From positions 1 through 20,160 of the forward strand of contig DASXMU010000348.1 of the NCBI GenBank assembly GCA_036495485.1: a stretch of 20,160 nt of DNA, given 5' to 3'. Numbering within the stretch: the stretch's first letter is position 1; the number at the start of each line of letters is the position of its first letter. This DNA is from PALSA-505 sp036495485. GTDB lineage: Bacteria > Actinomycetota > Actinomycetes > Streptosporangiales > Streptosporangiaceae. The translations under genes and the position numbers were made by a program. Shown here piece after piece: positions 7,661 to 14,334 of the stretch. The notes below the pieces were generated by a model that ran no database searches, was not told the DNA's origin, and worked only from the letters and a program-made list of their open reading frames with translations.

Positions 7661-8404
7661 CTAACTGCCGAGCGGAAGGTCGTGGCCGCCGATGCCGACG
7701 ACCAGGCCATGCGGTGTGATGCTGACGTCTGTGATCTGCACACCGAGCGGAAGCCGGGGGACGGTGATGGTGAAGTCGCTGATCGAACCCAGCAGGCTGC
7801 TGGGGATGCCGGTGTCCCCGACCAGCTTGACGCCGAACTCGTCCCCGGCCAGCCGCGACACCCGCCAGGTGGCCGAACCGGAGGCGACGACCAGGTCCAC
7901 GCTCGCCCGTACCTCGTCGGGGCCCGCTGCCGACAGGGTCAGGCCGGCCGAGGATGCCAGCGAGCCGATCTGCGAGGTCAGCGTCTGGGCCAGCGCAGGG
8001 AACGTGACCAGCAGCGAGCCGGACACCTGGTCGACGGTTCCACCGGTGAACCCGCCGTTGAGATGGACATCGGTCAGCACCGCGCTGACCGCCGAGATAT
8101 GGACCTGGCCCTCGGTGACGTTCTGGGCGCTGATCCGGACCTGGTGGATGTCGTGGCTGGCGACCTGGGTGAGGAACGGGAATCCCTCGATCGAGACCGA
8201 TGGCTTCTCGGGGAAGCCCTGCTGCTGGATCTGGGCCGCGACCCTGCTCTGCACCACCGATCGCGTGATGAAATCGGCGGCCACAGCGAGCGCCACCAGC
8301 ACCACCAGGATGATCGCTAGTACCCAGGGCCAGCGGCGTCGGCGTCTGCGTCCGTAGCCGGGGACGGGTGCCCGCGCCTGGTCCTGGCCGCTGGTCCAGG
8401 TCAC
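7661..8404 (-). CDS. DUF2993 / LmeA-like phospholipid-binding envelope protein
   Basis: The 247-aa protein has a short cytoplasmic tail with a basic run RRRRRR (19-24), one membrane anchor (about 25-45) and an extracytoplasmic DUF2993 domain starting near DFITRSVVQSRVAAQIQQ, with the family features GFPFLTQVASHDIHQVRI, VTEGQVHISAVSAVLTDV and a C-terminal hydrophobic half ending IGGHDLPL. Family knowledge: mycobacterial LmeA is a DUF2993 protein that binds phospholipids and supports lipomannan elongation. The GTG start at 8404 overlaps the stop of kinase 2 (GTGA, 8404-8401), so translation is coupled. It sits between two paralogous kinases. Which lipid it handles here is unknown. Confidence 0.85.
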   Translation of the reverse strand: MTWTSGQDQARAPVPGYGRRRRRRWPWVLAIILVVLVALAVAADFITRSVVQSRVAAQIQQQGFPEKPSVSIEGFPFLTQVASHDIHQVRISAQNVTEGQVHISAVSAVLTDVHLNGGFTGGTVDQVSGSLLVTFPALAQTLTSQIGSLASSAGLTLSAAGPDEVRASVDLVVASGSATWRVSRLAGDEFGVKLVGDTGIPSSLLGSISDFTITVPRLPLGVQITDVSITPHGLVVGIGGHDLPLGS

Positions 8405-11187
8405 GGCATGTCTGCGACGTTGAGTGCCACCAGCCGGCCGTTGGCCGCGTCGGTCACCAGCAGGGTGTTGTGGTTCTCTATCCGGGTGAGCTGATAGGGC
8501 TCCCCGGCCACCGCGACGACGCCGAGCAGGGACGGCTTGCCGGCCAGCGCGGCGTCACCGCTGATGACGGCCACGTTGCCGGACCTGTCGTGGGTCCCGG
8601 CATCGCCCGAGTCGGTGATGACGATCCGGCCGTCGGTCAGCGGCGTCACCCCGACCGGTGCCGGGCCGATCCGCACAACCGCGACGAGGGCGCGGGAGGG
8701 CTTGGACAGCAGTTCGCTGGCCGAGAAGGCGAGCACCGCGTTGCTGTCCCTGGCGGTGACCCAGACCGTGTTCAGCGTGGGGTAGACCCGCTCCGGGCTG
8801 CAGCCGGCGTTGACCATCACCTTCACCGATTTCGCCGGGTCCTTTTCCGCCTCTGGCACGTCGATGACGCTGAGCGTGCCCTCCGAAGGAGCCTTGCCCG
8901 CCTTTCGCTGCAAACTGGTGACGTACAGGTAGTTCTGGTCGACGGCCAGGCGCATGCCGGTCGGCTGCACGCCGGCTGGGATGGCGCCGATGAAGTGAGC
9001 GGCGGAGAACCGGCTCTTCCCGGCGAGACCGAAGTTGAAGACCGCGATGTCGTTGCTGCCGGCCAGCGCGACGAACAGGTACTGGCCGTCCGCCGACAGT
9101 ATTGGGGTGGCTGCTCCGCTGCCGTGCGGGCTGGTCAGCATGCCCAGCACCGGGTGGGCCGCGCCATTCTCCAGGGCGCTGACGCTGAGCACCGCAGCCC
9201 CGCTGCCGTCGGCCGCGATCAGGTAGTGGCCATCGGTGGTGGTCACCAGGCCGGTGCCCGCTCCGCGCAGCGGCACAGTGTGCAGCAACCGCAGTGAAAG
9301 ACCACCTTCGTTGCGCAGCACGGCGATCCCGTTGTGCACGGTCACGAACGTGTAGCGGCCGTCCGTGCTGTGCTGCAGTGCGTAGGGGGCGGCACTGACC
9401 TTGATCGTCCGGCTGGTCACCTTGCTGAGCGGGGTCAGCCTGGGCACCGTGGTGGTACAGCCCGGGGCGACCGGGCCGGTGGGGCCATGGTGGGTATGGC
9501 TGTGGTGGCTGGAGAGGCGGCCGTTGATGCTCCCGCCCGCCTTGCCGGCCCCCGGCCCGTTACCGTGCCCAGCCAGGAAGTACCCCCCGGCAAGCCCGAG
9601 CACGATGACGACCGAGGCCGCCGCCGCCGTGACCGGCGAGCGCCACCACGGCCGTCGGCTGGTGCCCGGCGCGGCCGGGAGCTCACCCTGGGGCCCGGTG
9701 CCGCCGCCCCTCTCTGGTTCGGTGTCGGCACCCGCGGGATCCAGGGCGGGCTGCGGTGGTCCGGGCGCCCAGGCATCCCGGTCCGACGCCCCCGCCAGTA
9801 CCTCAGGTCCAGGTGGTGCCGGGGGTCCGGCGGTCCAGCCCGCCCCGGCCGGTGGCCCGGCTTGTGGGGCGGGCCGTTTGCTGGGCGCCGGGGGTCCAGC
9901 CGGTGACCAGGGCTGCTGACCTGGTGGGCCGGCGGATGGTTCTGCGGGCCAGCCCGCCCGGGTCGGTACCCCGGGCTGGGAGGCGCCCTGGCCGCTGGGT
10001 GCTGGGGGTCCGGCGGTCCAGTCGGGTTCGGCGGGTACCTCGGGCTGGCCTGGTGGGCCGGCGGATGGTTCTGCGGGCCGACTGGGCTGGGCGGCTGGTG
10101 GCTGCGGTGGCTGGCTGGGGTGACTGGCCGTCTGGGTTGGCGGACCGCTGGTCGCGATGGGGGCGGCCGTGGGGTCCGGCGCTTCTGGTGGGCCTGGTGG
10201 CTGGCTGGGGTGGCTGGCCGTCTGGGTTGGTGGGCCGCCCGGCGGGCCGATGCGGATGATGCCTGGAGCGACCGGGGCATAGCCAGCCGGCCCAGGGCCG
10301 GCCGGTGCTTCGACGCCGAAGCCGAGCCGGAAGGCCACGCGCAGGGCCGCGGCGAATGCCCGGCAGCTGGTATGGCGGTCCTCGGGGAACTTGGCCAGGG
10401 CGCGGGCCATCACGTCGTCGGCCGCGTCGCCCAGGTCGGGGCGCAGGCTGCTGAGCAGCGGCGGCGGCTCGTTGACGTGCGCGTACATCATCGCCATGTG
10501 CTCGTCGCGGTGGAATGGCGGTGCGCCGGTGAACAGCTCGAACGCCGCGCAGGCCAGGCCGTACTGGTCCGCCCGGCCGTCCACCTTCTGGCCCAGGATC
10601 TGCTCTGGGGCGGTGTACTCCAGCGTGCCGAGAAACTGGCCGGACGTGGTCAGGCCGGTGAGGGCCAGCGACATCTTGCTCAGGCCGAAGTCTGCCAAGT
10701 ACACGTGGTCGCGCCGGTCGCCGCCGGCGTCCAGCAGCATGTTGGCGGGCTTGACGTCGCGGTGCACCAGACCGCCCGCGTGCGCGGCGTCCAGCGCGGA
10801 GGCGGCCTGGGCGGCGATCTCCACCGCCCGGGCGGGCGGCAGCGGGCCGGCCCGGTCCAGTAGCGACCTGACGTCGCCGCCGCGGGCGAACCGCATGGCG
10901 ATGAACAGTACGCCCTCGGTCTCACCGGCTTCGAAGACCGGGATGACGTGCGGGTCATCCAGCGCGGCCGCGGCCCGTGACTCCCGGATGAAGCGCTGCC
11001 GGAATGCCTGATCGTAGGCCAGGTTCGGCGCCAGGATCTTGAGCGCGACGTCCCGGTTCAGCCGGTGGTCGTGGGCACGGAAGACAACGGCCATGCCGCC
11101 GTGCCCAATCTGCTGCTCCAGCCGGTACCCGGCCACCACGGAACCTATGGCGTACTGACCAGGTCCCCCGGGCGATTCCTCGCTCAC
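8401..11187 (-). CDS. Transmembrane Ser/Thr protein kinase 2 with extracellular propeller-like domain
   Basis: This is a 928-aa paralogue of kinase 1. GTG at 11187 gives MSEESPGGPGQ, collinear with kinase 1. Kinase domain about 21-285: IGHGGMAVVF, Lys50, HRDVKPANML (Asp144), DFG (166-168), TAPEQ. The cytoplasmic linker (about 300-510) is a long Pro-rich stretch with duplicated GPPTQTASHPSQPP units (319-331 and 349-361) and several AGPPAP blocks, unlike the Ala-rich linker of kinase 1. One span at about 518-539 (VVIVLGLAGGYFLAG), a His cluster HHSHTHHG (561-568), then a propeller-like outer domain from CTTTVPRL onward with VDQNYLYVTS and VWVTARDSNAV segments also found in kinase 1. It is first in a three-gene minus-strand cluster and diverges from an FHA-ABC exporter, the probable phosphorylation target. 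Confidence 0.93.
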   Translation of the reverse strand: MSEESPGGPGQYAIGSVVAGYRLEQQIGHGGMAVVFRAHDHRLNRDVALKILAPNLAYDQAFRQRFIRESRAAAALDDPHVIPVFEAGETEGVLFIAMRFARGGDVRSLLDRAGPLPPARAVEIAAQAASALDAAHAGGLVHRDVKPANMLLDAGGDRRDHVYLADFGLSKMSLALTGLTTSGQFLGTLEYTAPEQILGQKVDGRADQYGLACAAFELFTGAPPFHRDEHMAMMYAHVNEPPPLLSSLRPDLGDAADDVMARALAKFPEDRHTSCRAFAAALRVAFRLGFGVEAPAGPGPAGYAPVAPGIIRIGPPGGPPTQTASHPSQPPGPPEAPDPTAAPIATSGPPTQTASHPSQPPQPPAAQPSRPAEPSAGPPGQPEVPAEPDWTAGPPAPSGQGASQPGVPTRAGWPAEPSAGPPGQQPWSPAGPPAPSKRPAPQAGPPAGAGWTAGPPAPPGPEVLAGASDRDAWAPGPPQPALDPAGADTEPERGGGTGPQGELPAAPGTSRRPWWRSPVTAAAASVVIVLGLAGGYFLAGHGNGPGAGKAGGSINGRLSSHHSHTHHGPTGPVAPGCTTTVPRLTPLSKVTSRTIKVSAAPYALQHSTDGRYTFVTVHNGIAVLRNEGGLSLRLLHTVPLRGAGTGLVTTTDGHYLIAADGSGAAVLSVSALENGAAHPVLGMLTSPHGSGAATPILSADGQYLFVALAGSNDIAVFNFGLAGKSRFSAAHFIGAIPAGVQPTGMRLAVDQNYLYVTSLQRKAGKAPSEGTLSVIDVPEAEKDPAKSVKVMVNAGCSPERVYPTLNTVWVTARDSNAVLAFSASELLSKPSRALVAVVRIGPAPVGVTPLTDGRIVITDSGDAGTHDRSGNVAVISGDAALAGKPSLLGVVAVAGEPYQLTRIENHNTLLVTDAANGRLVALNVADMP
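10106..10140. repeat. 35-bp direct repeat, copy 1, in the kinase 2 linker
   Basis: This copy and 10196-10230 match at 34 of 35 positions (A10123 versus G10213) with a 90-bp period. They encode the duplicated PTQTASHPSQPP peptide of the proline-rich linker. Confidence 0.85.
10196..10230. repeat. 35-bp direct repeat, copy 2, in the kinase 2 linker
   Basis: Second copy of the repeat at 10106-10140, 90 bp apart, 34 of 35 bases identical. The period is a multiple of three, so the duplication kept the reading frame and lengthened the linker by 30 codons. Confidence 0.85.
10703..10770. repeat. 68-bp tract identical to 7058-7125 (kinase paralogue copy 2)
   Basis: Copy in kinase 2 of the catalytic-loop tract described at 7058-7125; no mismatch over 68 bases. 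Confidence 0.9.
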
Positions 11188-11244
11188 CGCTGCGTCACCC
11201 CCGCCTGTCGCCCTTCACCCCTGGGTCTGCGTCTTGTCGACGGC

Positions 11245-11254
11245 AGCTTATTCC
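11245..11254 (-). promoter_or_regulatory. Conserved element upstream of kinase 2, possible -10 region
   Basis: Minus-strand GGAATAAGCT, same 10-mer as at 7596-7605, 58 bp upstream of the kinase 2 start. The embedded TAAGCT fits TAnnnT; no good -35 is visible at 16-18 bases. Confidence 0.4.
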
Positions 11255-11325
11255 GCTCCGAGTGTGTACGGACCGTTCGGAATCGACAATTCTTCGCGGT
11301 GATTCTTCTTTGCCGCGATTCGCTC

Positions 11326-11331
11326 TACAGT
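11326..11331 (+). promoter_or_regulatory. Possible -10 of a leaderless transcript for the FHA-ABC exporter
   Basis: TACAGT lies 6 bases before the ATG at 11338, so transcription would start at or beside the start codon. No ribosome binding site is visible upstream of the ATG, consistent with leaderless translation. The -35 (TTCTTC, 11303-11308) is poor, so the call is tentative. Confidence 0.35.
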
Positions 11332-11337
11332 TGCCCA

Positions 11338-13698
11338 ATGAAGATCGAGCAGGCCGTATCGGCGGGGGACCTGCCGCTTTACGTCCAGGTGCAGGGTCAA
11401 GACCGGATACTCCAGGCCGGGAGCAGCTACCGGATCGGCCGGGATCCCGGATCGGACATCGTCGTGGACGAGCCCCGGGTGTCCTGGCAGCACGCGCTGT
11501 TAGCAAGCGATGGCGATTCGTGGATGCTCCTCGACGCCGACAGTAAGAATGGCACATTCATCGGCCCGGACCGGGTAAGCCAGGTACCGATCACCGGCGA
11601 CTGTGTCGTCCGGCTCGGCCACCCGGACGACGGCCTGGCGATTTCCTGCTCGCTGTCCATTCCGCTCGTTCCCTCGCCGGGTGGGCCCTCCGTGGTCAGC
11701 CAGCCCCCGGCGCCGCCGCGACCGCCCAGCGCGGTGCTGAGCCTGCGGACCACTGTGCTGCGCATCGGCAGGGCGCCGGACAACGACGTCGTCGTTCCCG
11801 ACCTGAGCGTGTCCCGCTACCACGCCAAGCTCCGCAAGACCGGGCTCGGCGACTACGAGATCACCGACCTCGACAGCCACAACGGCACCTACCTGAACGG
11901 CCAGCGCATCACCGCGGCGGCCAGGGTGACCGAAGCAGATCTCGTCGGGGTGGGACCTGCCACGTTCCGGTTGTGCGGCGAGGAACTGCAGGAGTTCATC
12001 GACACCGGCGACGTCTCGCTGGCCGCCCGGGACCTCACGGTCACCCTGCCCGGTGGCGAGGTGCTGCTCGACCACGTGAGCTTCCCGCTGGGCGAGCGGT
12101 GCCTGCTCGGGGTCATCGGACCGAGCGGAGCGGGTAAGTCGACCCTGCTCGGCGCCCTGACCGGGATGGCACCTGCTAACGGCGGCGGTGTGTTCTACGA
12201 CCAGCGGGACCTCTACCAGCACTACGCCGAGTTGCGGCACCGGATCGGGCTCGTGCCGCAGGAGAACATCCTGCACACCCAGCTCACTGCGCAGCGCGCC
12301 CTGCGGTACGCGGCAGAGCTGCGGTTCCCGCGAGACACCAGTAAGGCCGAGCGGCAGCGCCGGATCGCCGAGGTGCTGGCCGAGCTGGCCCTGACCACGC
12401 ACGCCGGCACGCGGACCTCCGCCATGTCCGGCGGCCAGCAAAAGCGGGTGAACGTTGCGCTGGAACTGCTGACCAGGCCGTCCCTGCTGTTCCTCGACGA
12501 GCCGACGTCGGGCCTGGACCCCGGGCTGGACAAGTCGGTCATGGAGCAGATGGCCGATTTAGCGCACGACGGTCGGACGGTCATCGTGGTCACCCACAGC
12601 GTGGCGAACCTCGGCCTGTGCGACCGCCTGCTCGTCCTGGTGCCCGGCGGCAAGCTCGCGTTCTTCGGCCCGCCCGCCGACGGGCTGCGGCACTTCGGTA
12701 AACCCGGCTGGGCCGAGGTGTTCCAGGCGTTCGAGGCCGAGCCCGGCCGCGACTGGGCCGGCGAGTACCGCCGCTCCCCGTATTACCAGCGCTACGTCGC
12801 CGCCGGGCTGGATGCGCCCGCCCCGGCCGCCGCCCCGGCGGCGGCGCTCCCGCCGCCACCGGCCCGCAACCGCCTGGCCCAGCTCGGCACGCTGTGCCGG
12901 CGCTACCTGGCGGTGATCGCGTCCGACCCGACGTACCTGGCCGTGCTGGGGCTGATGCCGGTCATCCTCGGCGCCCTGGCGCTGGCGGTGCCCGACCCAG
13001 CGGGCCTGGCCGGGCGTGGCAACACCGATGCTCAGTCGGTGCTCCTGACCCTGGCGATCGGCGCCTGTTTCGCCGGGGCGGCGAACGCGGTGCGGGAGCT
13101 GGTCAAGGAGCGGGCGATCTACCTCAGGGAACGGGCGGCCGGCCTGTCGGCCGGTGCCTACCTGGCGTCCAAGCTGGTGGTGCTCGGGGTCATCACCGCC
13201 GTGCAGGCCGGGGTGCTGGTGGCGATCGGCCTGGCCATCAGGAAGCCGCCCGCCGCCGGATCGTTCCTGCGGCACCTGCCGGTGCCCGAGTTGCTGCTGG
13301 CCATGGGGGTGCTGGCGATGGTCTCGATGGCCCTGGGCCTGCTCATCTCGGCGCTGGTCAGCAGCTCCGACAAGACCATGCCGCTGCTCGTGGTCGCGGT
13401 GATGTTCCAGATTGTCCTGACCGGCGGGATTTTCCCGCTGGCCGGGCAGGCCGGCCTGGAGCAGGTTGCGGTTGTCTCGCCGGCCCGGTGGGGGTTCGGG
13501 GCGGCGGCTTCCACGGTGAACCTGAATACGATCCAGCAGCCAGCCGCGGCCGGGCCGGGCCTGTCCACGGATCCGGTCTGGAACCACACCCCGGTTACCT
13601 GGCTGCGGGATATGGGCCTGATGGTGCTGCTCGGCCTGGTGTTCGCGCTGCTGACGTGGTGGCGGCTGATCAGGATCAAATCTGGTCGGCGGCGTTAA
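11338..13698 (+). CDS. FHA-FHA-ABC ATPase-ABC2 permease fusion exporter (Rv1747-like)
   Basis: The 786-aa protein carries two FHA phosphothreonine-binding domains: FHA1 about 31-95 (YRIGRDPGSDI, SWQH, SKNGTFI) and FHA2 about 140-205 (LRIGRAPDNDV, SRYHAKL, DSHNGTYLNG). The ABC domain (about 227-455) has Walker A GPSGAGKST (261-269), MSGGQQKR (363-370), Walker B LLFLDEPTSGLD and switch His420. A Pro/Ala linker (491-510) leads to an ABC2-type membrane domain with about six spans from residue 535. This order is that of mycobacterial Rv1747, an exporter whose FHA domains bind the kinase PknF after phosphorylation. Here it diverges from kinase 2, so an analogous kinase-exporter pair is likely, moving an envelope lipid or glycan. 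The start ATG is placed where FHA1 begins; a longer in-frame upstream stretch has no family similarity. Confidence 0.94.
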   Translation: MKIEQAVSAGDLPLYVQVQGQDRILQAGSSYRIGRDPGSDIVVDEPRVSWQHALLASDGDSWMLLDADSKNGTFIGPDRVSQVPITGDCVVRLGHPDDGLAISCSLSIPLVPSPGGPSVVSQPPAPPRPPSAVLSLRTTVLRIGRAPDNDVVVPDLSVSRYHAKLRKTGLGDYEITDLDSHNGTYLNGQRITAAARVTEADLVGVGPATFRLCGEELQEFIDTGDVSLAARDLTVTLPGGEVLLDHVSFPLGERCLLGVIGPSGAGKSTLLGALTGMAPANGGGVFYDQRDLYQHYAELRHRIGLVPQENILHTQLTAQRALRYAAELRFPRDTSKAERQRRIAEVLAELALTTHAGTRTSAMSGGQQKRVNVALELLTRPSLLFLDEPTSGLDPGLDKSVMEQMADLAHDGRTVIVVTHSVANLGLCDRLLVLVPGGKLAFFGPPADGLRHFGKPGWAEVFQAFEAEPGRDWAGEYRRSPYYQRYVAAGLDAPAPAAAPAAALPPPPARNRLAQLGTLCRRYLAVIASDPTYLAVLGLMPVILGALALAVPDPAGLAGRGNTDAQSVLLTLAIGACFAGAANAVRELVKERAIYLRERAAGLSAGAYLASKLVVLGVITAVQAGVLVAIGLAIRKPPAAGSFLRHLPVPELLLAMGVLAMVSMALGLLISALVSSSDKTMPLLVVAVMFQIVLTGGIFPLAGQAGLEQVAVVSPARWGFGAAASTVNLNTIQQPAAAGPGLSTDPVWNHTPVTWLRDMGLMVLLGLVFALLTWWRLIRIKSGRRR

Positions 13699-13739
13699 AG
13701 GGGACCGTAATGAAGCATGAAGTCAAATAAAATGGCAGA

Positions 13740-13767
13740 CGGCGGACCCAGGATCGCAGGTCCGCCG
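13740..13767. terminator. Terminator hairpin after the FHA-ABC exporter
   Basis: CGGCGGACC (13740-13748) and GGTCCGCCG (13759-13767) form a perfect 9-bp stem with a 10-base loop, 42 bp after the exporter stop. There is no T-run. Confidence 0.75.
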
Positions 13768-13773
13768 ACGCCC

Positions 13774-13823
13774 CCGTCGCAGAGGTGTATTCACCCTCTG
13801 CCGGTATAAGGCTTCTGCGACGG
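13774..13823. terminator. Nested hairpins between convergent genes
   Basis: CCGTCGCAGA (13774-13783) and TCTGCGACGG (13814-13823) form a perfect 10-bp outer stem; inside it GGTG/CACC (13784-13787, 13792-13795) with a TATT loop forms a compact hairpin that can be extended with CAGAG/CTCTG in competition with the outer stem. It lies 21 bp after the stop of the minus-strand peptide gene, so it probably terminates that transcript and backs up the exporter terminator. Confidence 0.65.
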
Positions 13824-13824
13824 T

Positions 13825-14223
13825 CTACCGATTTTCTACCGGGTCAGACGCAGGACTGCGTCTGGACCTCCCAGTTCGTGCCGTAGGGGCAGATCGGGTC
13901 GGCGGATGAGATGGTGCGGTGCGGCGAGGCGGCAGCGGCGTGGTAAGCCGGGCCAGCGACGGAGAACAGGGCGGCCGCGAGAACCAGAGGTGCCAGGAGG
14001 TAACGCCGAAATGCGCGCATGGTCTTACCTTTCGGGAACGCTGAAGGATGGAACTGGCGAGGAACGCGGCATCCGCGTCCTCCACCGCCTGCCGGGCGAT
14101 GGAGCGGAGGCTGGCCAACCTCCACGCGGCGCCTTGCACGCGCGGGTGGAACTCCGGCTCGCCGGCCGCTGGGCCGGTCCGCCGACGACGTAAGAGGTTC
14201 CACGCGGACCGGTCGTACGCCAC
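13825..14223 (-). CDS. Uncertain minus-strand ORF directly behind the NrtR-site promoter
   Basis: GTG at 14223 starts a 132-codon frame. Its first ~65 codons (to about 14025) end overwhelmingly in G or C, as real genes here do, and give MAYDRSAWNLLRRRRTGPAA and SIARQAVEDADAAFLA-like sequence with one rare TTA codon. A TTGACA-N18-TATCGT promoter would start transcription about 26 bases upstream of the GTG, with GGCAGG as a weak ribosome site. The second half runs out of frame through the secreted-peptide gene and shows no coding character, so the ORF may be a decayed or frameshifted gene, or its true end may be misread. No family recognised. Confidence 0.35.
   Translation of the reverse strand: MAYDRSAWNLLRRRRTGPAAGEPEFHPRVQGAAWRLASLRSIARQAVEDADAAFLASSILQRSRKVRPCAHFGVTSWHLWFSRPPCSPSLARLTTPLPPRRTAPSHPPTRSAPTARTGRSRRSPASDPVENR
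13844..14020 (-). CDS. Small secreted cysteine-containing peptide
   Basis: A 58-aa ORF starting at ATG 14020 with a good ribosome site (GAAAGG, 8 bases upstream). The N-terminus MRAFRRYLLAPLVLAAALF is a classic signal peptide (basic end, hydrophobic core), with a probable signal peptidase site after the alanine run near residue 30 (AAAA/SPHR). The mature part would be about 27 residues, ending DPICPYGTNWEVQTQSCV, with two Cys that could form one disulfide. I do not recognise a family. It lies in the region controlled by an NrtR-type divergent promoter, but another frame precedes it on the same transcript. Confidence 0.7.
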   Translation of the reverse strand: MRAFRRYLLAPLVLAAALFSVAGPAYHAAAASPHRTISSADPICPYGTNWEVQTQSCV

Positions 14224-14245
14224 GGTCCTGCCGTTTCCGTCTTAC

Positions 14246-14262
14246 TGTCAGTTTGACGATAA
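14246..14262. promoter_or_regulatory. NrtR-type operator A
   Basis: TGTCAGTTTGACGATAA carries TGTC-N5-GACG; with its left flank TTAC it is a partial palindrome (TTAcTGTC/GACgATAA). It overlaps the minus-strand -10 (14256-14261). Confidence 0.5.
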
Positions 14263-14285
14263 CAGCGCTCAGAGCTTTGTGTCAA
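14256..14285 (-). promoter_or_regulatory. Minus-strand promoter overlapped by operators A and B
   Basis: On the minus strand a perfect TTGACA (14285-14280) is followed after 18 bases by TATCGT (14261-14256), which fits TAnnnT. The -35 lies inside operator B and the -10 inside operator A, so binding of the regulator would block it. Confidence 0.5.
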
Positions 14286-14297
14286 CTAGACAATAAG
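14280..14297. promoter_or_regulatory. NrtR-type operator B
   Basis: TGTCAACTAGACAATAAG carries the perfect inverted repeat TGTC-N5-GACA and shares 15 of 18 bases with operator C, 23 bp away. Confidence 0.65.
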
Positions 14298-14302
14298 TTT
14301 CG

Positions 14303-14320
14303 TGTCAGCGAGACATTAAG
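14303..14320. promoter_or_regulatory. NrtR-type operator C
   Basis: TGTCAGCGAGACATTAAG carries the perfect inverted repeat TGTC-N5-GACA. It lies immediately upstream of the putative nrtR -10 (TATCAT), an autoregulatory position. Confidence 0.65.
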
Positions 14321-14321
14321 C

Positions 14322-14327
14322 TATCAT
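14322..14327 (+). promoter_or_regulatory. Putative -10 of nrtR, leaderless transcript
   Basis: TATCAT matches TATAAT at five of six positions and ends seven bases before the ATG at 14335. No ribosome site precedes the ATG, so a leaderless mRNA is likely. The -35 region is poor (TTCGTG), so activation or weak basal expression is possible. Confidence 0.45.
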
Positions 14328-14334
14328 CTGTATC

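Noticed and set aside
7543..7743. N-terminal extension of kinase 1 upstream of GTG 7542
   Set aside because: The paralogue starts at the equivalent MSEES, GGAGG precedes the GTG, and the extension would overlap the DUF2993 gene without any similarity.
11065..11337. In-frame extension of the FHA-ABC exporter to 11065
   Set aside because: It runs antisense through the kinase 2 start and has no domain content; FHA1 begins right after ATG 11338.
14246..14320. Repeats as insertion-sequence ends or a CRISPR leader
   Set aside because: They are short imperfect copies with internal dyads placed on promoters, next to a regulator gene, and no transposase is present; operators explain them better.
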